From Paractinoplanes pyxinae (GTDB lineage Bacteria > Actinomycetota > Actinomycetes > Mycobacteriales > Micromonosporaceae), in contig NZ_JAPNTZ010000010.1 in NCBI RefSeq assembly GCF_026626335.1, positions 358,153-422,152 of the forward strand: a stretch of DNA of 64,000 nucleotides, read 5' to 3'. Shown here piece after piece: positions 62,201 to 64,000 of the stretch (its first letter is position 1; every line of letters begins with the position of its first letter). Under the pieces are notes generated by a model. That model was not told the DNA's origin. It made no database searches and saw only the letters and a list, made by a program, of their open reading frames with translations. Made by a program: the position numbers and the translations under genes.

Positions 62201-63928
62201 CGCCGAGGCGGACCGCGCTGACTCCGGCTGCGCCGAGGCGGACCGCGCTGACTCCGGCTGCGCCGAGGCGGACGGCACGGAGTTCGGCCGCGAGGACGCA
62301 TACTCCGCAGTGCCGGGTGCCGCTCCGCTGGTCGAAGATGGAGAGTCATTAGTCGCCGGCGGCTCAGCGAGAACGACTTCTGGACCGTCGCCTTGCGCCG
62401 CGCCCGAATGCGCAGGCGTGGGCTGCGTCTGGCCAGGCCAAGCCGCTGCCGGCTGCGCCGAGACCGGCTCTGCGGACACCGGATGTGCCGAGACGGGAGC
62501 TGCCGAGACCGGTTCAGCGGAGATCGGCCGGGGCGGCGCAGACGCCTCCGCCGACAGGGGCGGTCCCGAGGTCGGGTGAGCCGCGAAGGGCTGCGCCGAG
62601 ACGGGCTCGTCATACGACGGCTGTGCTGCGACGGGCGAGGGGTCGGACGCGCGCTGGCGCACGATCGGCTGGACGGCGATCGGCTCGTCGTAATCGGCGT
62701 ACGGCAGGTCGGCGTAGCGCGAGGCTTCCGCAGCGGCCGAGTCGTCGTCAACGGCTCGCTGCGGCACGACGACGGGATACGCGCCGGACGGGTCTTGCTG
62801 CCCAGGAGCGGCGCCGCCGGGATGCGCCCAGTCGGCTTGTGGCTGACCAGATGCCGGCGCGGCGGACGGCCGTCCAGCCACGGGCATCGTCCCGGCCGGA
62901 GTGCTGGCCCGGTTGATCCCAGGCTCGGCCGACGGATGACCCAGCTGTTCATAGGCCCCGGCCGCATCCGGCACAGCAGCGGGGTGCTCGAAGGGAACCG
63001 CTGGGCTGACCGGCTCAGCGAGAGCTGCGGAGCCAGCGGGTGACATCCCGCTCGTGACCGCGGCACCGTCCGGTTCATCGCCGGACACCGCATTGAAGGG
63101 ACCGCCCGCAGGCCTCGTGCCAGCCGAGTCGCCGCCGGCGAAGGTCGAGCTGTCCGGCGCCGCAAAGGGCACAGAACTCACAGGGCCGCCCCCGCCCGGA
63201 CTGACCGGTCCAGCGGGCACTGCACTGGTGGGACTGACGGCTGACGAGGACCAGGCCGGATCATCGGTCGGCCCAGACGTGCCATCAAAGCCTGAGGTGA
63301 CCGGGCCGCCGACGGTCGGAGAACTGACCGGGCCCGCGACCGGGGTGGAGCCGATCGCGTCGGCGTGGGCCGCTGCGCTGACCGGCCCGGCGGCCGAGCT
63401 GGCGGGATCCGGGGCGATTGGGCCGGCGGCGGGAGAACTGACCGGGCCGGCGGCAGGCGTCGAGCCAGTCGTGTCGGTGCGGGGCGCCGCGCTGACCGGT
63501 CCAGCGGCCGGGGCCGGGCTGCCGGATGTTGAGGTGACCGAGCTGGCACCGGTCGGAGAACTGATCGGGCCGGCGGTCGAGGTGAAACCGGTGGTGTCGG
63601 CGTGGGGTGGCGCGCTGGCCGACTCGCCGGCTGGGCTGGTGGGGGCTGAGCTGATCGGACCGGCTGCGGGCGGAGAGCTGATCGGACCGGCGGCCGGGGT
63701 GGAGCTGATTGTGTCGGTGTGGGGTGCCGCGCTGACCGGTCCGGCGGCCGGGGTGGCGCTGACCGGGGCGGCGGTGGGCGGCGCGCTGGCTTGCGCTTCG
63801 GCGGGAGCCGGGCTGGCGGGGGCGCCGCTGGTCGGGACGGGACTGGTGGGCTCGGTGGGGGCCGGGGCGGAGCTGGTGGGCTGCGAGCCGGGCTCGAAGA
63901 TGGGTTCGAGCACGACCGGCTGAGCCAC
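59300..63928 (-). CDS. Very large WG-repeat protein with low-complexity N-terminus, possibly 5'-partial
   Basis: 1542 residues from GTG at 63928, but the frame stays open beyond it (PPIPQPPAAPP reading), so the true start may lie outside. The first ~1110 residues are Pro/Ala/Ser/Gly/Asp-rich and repetitive, including SASAQPESAR-type decapeptides (about 550-590) and STDAAD hexapeptides (about 940-976). Then comes a helical TPR-like region (about 1126-1286) and WG repeats (about 1290-1542) such as WELIDESGVLFIDASSGY and GWGVVDEHARVVVEPTYQ. WG-repeat proteins are thought to be scaffolds. No signal peptide is visible from the chosen start. Confidence 0.78.
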   Translation of the reverse strand: MAQPVVLEPIFEPGSQPTSSAPAPTEPTSPVPTSGAPASPAPAEAQASAPPTAAPVSATPAAGPVSAAPHTDTISSTPAAGPISSPPAAGPISSAPTSPAGESASAPPHADTTGFTSTAGPISSPTGASSVTSTSGSPAPAAGPVSAAPRTDTTGSTPAAGPVSSPAAGPIAPDPASSAAGPVSAAAHADAIGSTPVAGPVSSPTVGGPVTSGFDGTSGPTDDPAWSSSAVSPTSAVPAGPVSPGGGGPVSSVPFAAPDSSTFAGGDSAGTRPAGGPFNAVSGDEPDGAAVTSGMSPAGSAALAEPVSPAVPFEHPAAVPDAAGAYEQLGHPSAEPGINRASTPAGTMPVAGRPSAAPASGQPQADWAHPGGAAPGQQDPSGAYPVVVPQRAVDDDSAAAEASRYADLPYADYDEPIAVQPIVRQRASDPSPVAAQPSYDEPVSAQPFAAHPTSGPPLSAEASAPPRPISAEPVSAAPVSAHPVSAEPVSAQPAAAWPGQTQPTPAHSGAAQGDGPEVVLAEPPATNDSPSSTSGAAPGTAEYASSRPNSVPSASAQPESARSASAQPESARSASAQPETARSASAEPGSAPPFVVPDSAPHDFGRADAVRSVPPTSERAEAGRPVPDAEADGSGPDTARPVMAEAGPEAPVRDEASREETRDSEYGGDYELSTRFRVESVHGDAEAIEVELVEFEVVTDEPAVAHAAGANDDIVDAELIDDPLDVEIAALERPVASPAIAAEPFTADAGSPSAERDDGDDSVVEPSTSAEDAAAAATDVRAVDAPATTDESSAETAGSTADRTVNAPESARATDIAADDAGATTPDSVRATTDSAEQDDSAASVATAGSDQAPAGDSAPTETIGSPRPLTTKTADPAANVDPAQVNDTAAAGNVSSVGVDDESADTAAGVIDSDGPAGEGAVAADAAVAADDTVSADSIAAADSTDAADSTDAADSTDAADSTDAADSTDAADSTDAADDALAADGADAADGTVSADGTDLAADGSGGVVGESAATAGADDVADRATPGSGGALSEATAAAEAESASRVGAGEVDGVSAGVGDGGAGSDASVSGSPSYEKEANEKRPGEEPPRPSGEPVRQRREQRADPRNRRTDPEQILAAYPVVYDPRTLRERIEDDEPMWVVIDRLTDKLEYAERDSDRARLLSLRAVASRLLGDLDPALEDARAALVHAVAAGELVRTATVRARLGHVLQWRGEFAEADRVYAETDSAELPARLRAEISELAGRSAFEQGRYLEAVNHLEQALDLRRGADPDLVERIELALDTITGRASEGWGPYPRTREEIIGDVGVARPARDENSGLFGYPGLLPPRFAQAQPFADGVAWVRRPEAPAWELIDESGVLFIDASSGYRAAGRFAGGLAWVSRDDSGGWHAIDKQNQVVVPGAFEDARPFRNGLALVRRGGWGVVDEHARVVVEPTYQAFATMLASGDPVDGFTEEGLAVVDAGEVYGVVDRTGKLLVPPVHAALLIHPAAFLVADRFGLWGALDRKGEPLVELKYKDRADVLDEIDKLIKDTRPVL
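61001..61108 (-). repeat. Near-perfect 18-bp repeats in the WG-repeat gene
   Basis: About six copies of GTCGGCCGCATCGGTGCT (plus-strand reading), encoding STDAAD on the coding strand. Confidence 0.92.
62165..62285 (-). repeat. 30-bp repeats in the WG-repeat gene
   Basis: Three near-identical units (cgccgaggcggaccgcgctg plus ten bases) and a fourth diverged one; they encode decapeptides of the type ASAQPESARS. Confidence 0.88.
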
Positions 63929-63951
63929 CGGCGGGGCGGCGGGGGGCTGGG

Positions 63952-64000
63952 GGATCGGCGGGGGGGGGGGGGGGGCCCCCCCCCCCCCCCCCCCCCGGGC
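63952..64000. other. G/C homopolymer run at the window edge
   Basis: A run of about 14 G is followed by about 20 C and a short GGGC. Such a palindromic homopolymer junction is unusual and may mark a contig end or sequencing artefact. Confidence 0.8.

Overview
The window is 64 kb of very GC-rich DNA from an actinobacterium, most likely a member of the Micromonosporaceae (Actinoplanes-like); this is inferred from gene content, frequent GTG starts and gene order, not from a database search. The backbone follows an order long known from actinobacteria such as Streptomyces: glnA - RDD protein - DUF4191 protein - lipA - lipB - sucB (E2) - lpdA - small protein - pepA - gcvT - cobS/cobU. It is interrupted by accessory blocks.

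Region by region: 1-588 is the 3' end of glnE. 843-2297 is a three-gene minus-strand operon in which an XRE/DUF5753 regulator lies between two paralogous small proteins that share a CPTVY motif. 3219-4776 is a valine-type amino-acid dehydrogenase with a divergent Lrp regulator. 4773-11110 holds GT-C type membrane mannosyltransferase-like proteins and a secreted phytase-like propeller protein. 11107-14106 is an AfsR/SARP regulator. 14.7-16.1 kb is a repeat island: 127-bp inverted repeats around a gamma-glutamylcyclotransferase-like gene, plus 63-bp tandem units and 14-bp repeats. 16.1-20.4 kb carries small membrane, secreted, DNA-repair-like and acetyltransferase genes. 20.5-24.6 kb is a four-gene translationally coupled operon (MprF/LysX-like aminoacyl-phosphatidylglycerol synthase, a hydrolase-like pseudoenzyme, an esterase, an SGNH lipoprotein). 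24.7-28.5 kb has TetR/DksA-like, DHFR-like, PPOX-like, erythromycin-esterase and TioE/MerR-like genes.

From 28.9 kb the conserved backbone begins. glnA has a tandem GlnR box. RDD and DUF4191 follow. An accessory block (32-38.6 kb) then holds a LuxR-family ATPase with an 18-bp-repeat linker, an ~800-bp degenerate 24-bp tandem array, a methyltransferase and a secreted protein. lipA follows, then an archaeal-type second aspartyl-tRNA synthetase preceded by a clear T-box leader with a GAC (Asp) specifier, twin beta-propeller proteins, lipB, membrane and SDR proteins, and the E2/E3 pair of the 2-oxoacid dehydrogenases. pepA, gcvT, cobS and a CobU-CobT-like fusion come next, then an M50 protease, an aldo-keto reductase and a 1542-residue WG-repeat protein that runs to the window edge at a G/C homopolymer.

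The lipoate theme is coherent: LipB and LipA make the cofactor for E2 (SucB), whose lipoyl groups are reoxidised by Lpd; GcvT acts in the glycine-cleavage complex, which also depends on lipoate. GlnA and GlnE form the nitrogen-assimilation theme. The most noteworthy items are the T-box/aspS leader, the XRE/CPTVY triad, the aminoacyl-lipid operon with its pseudo-hydrolase, the 24-bp array and the inverted-repeat island.
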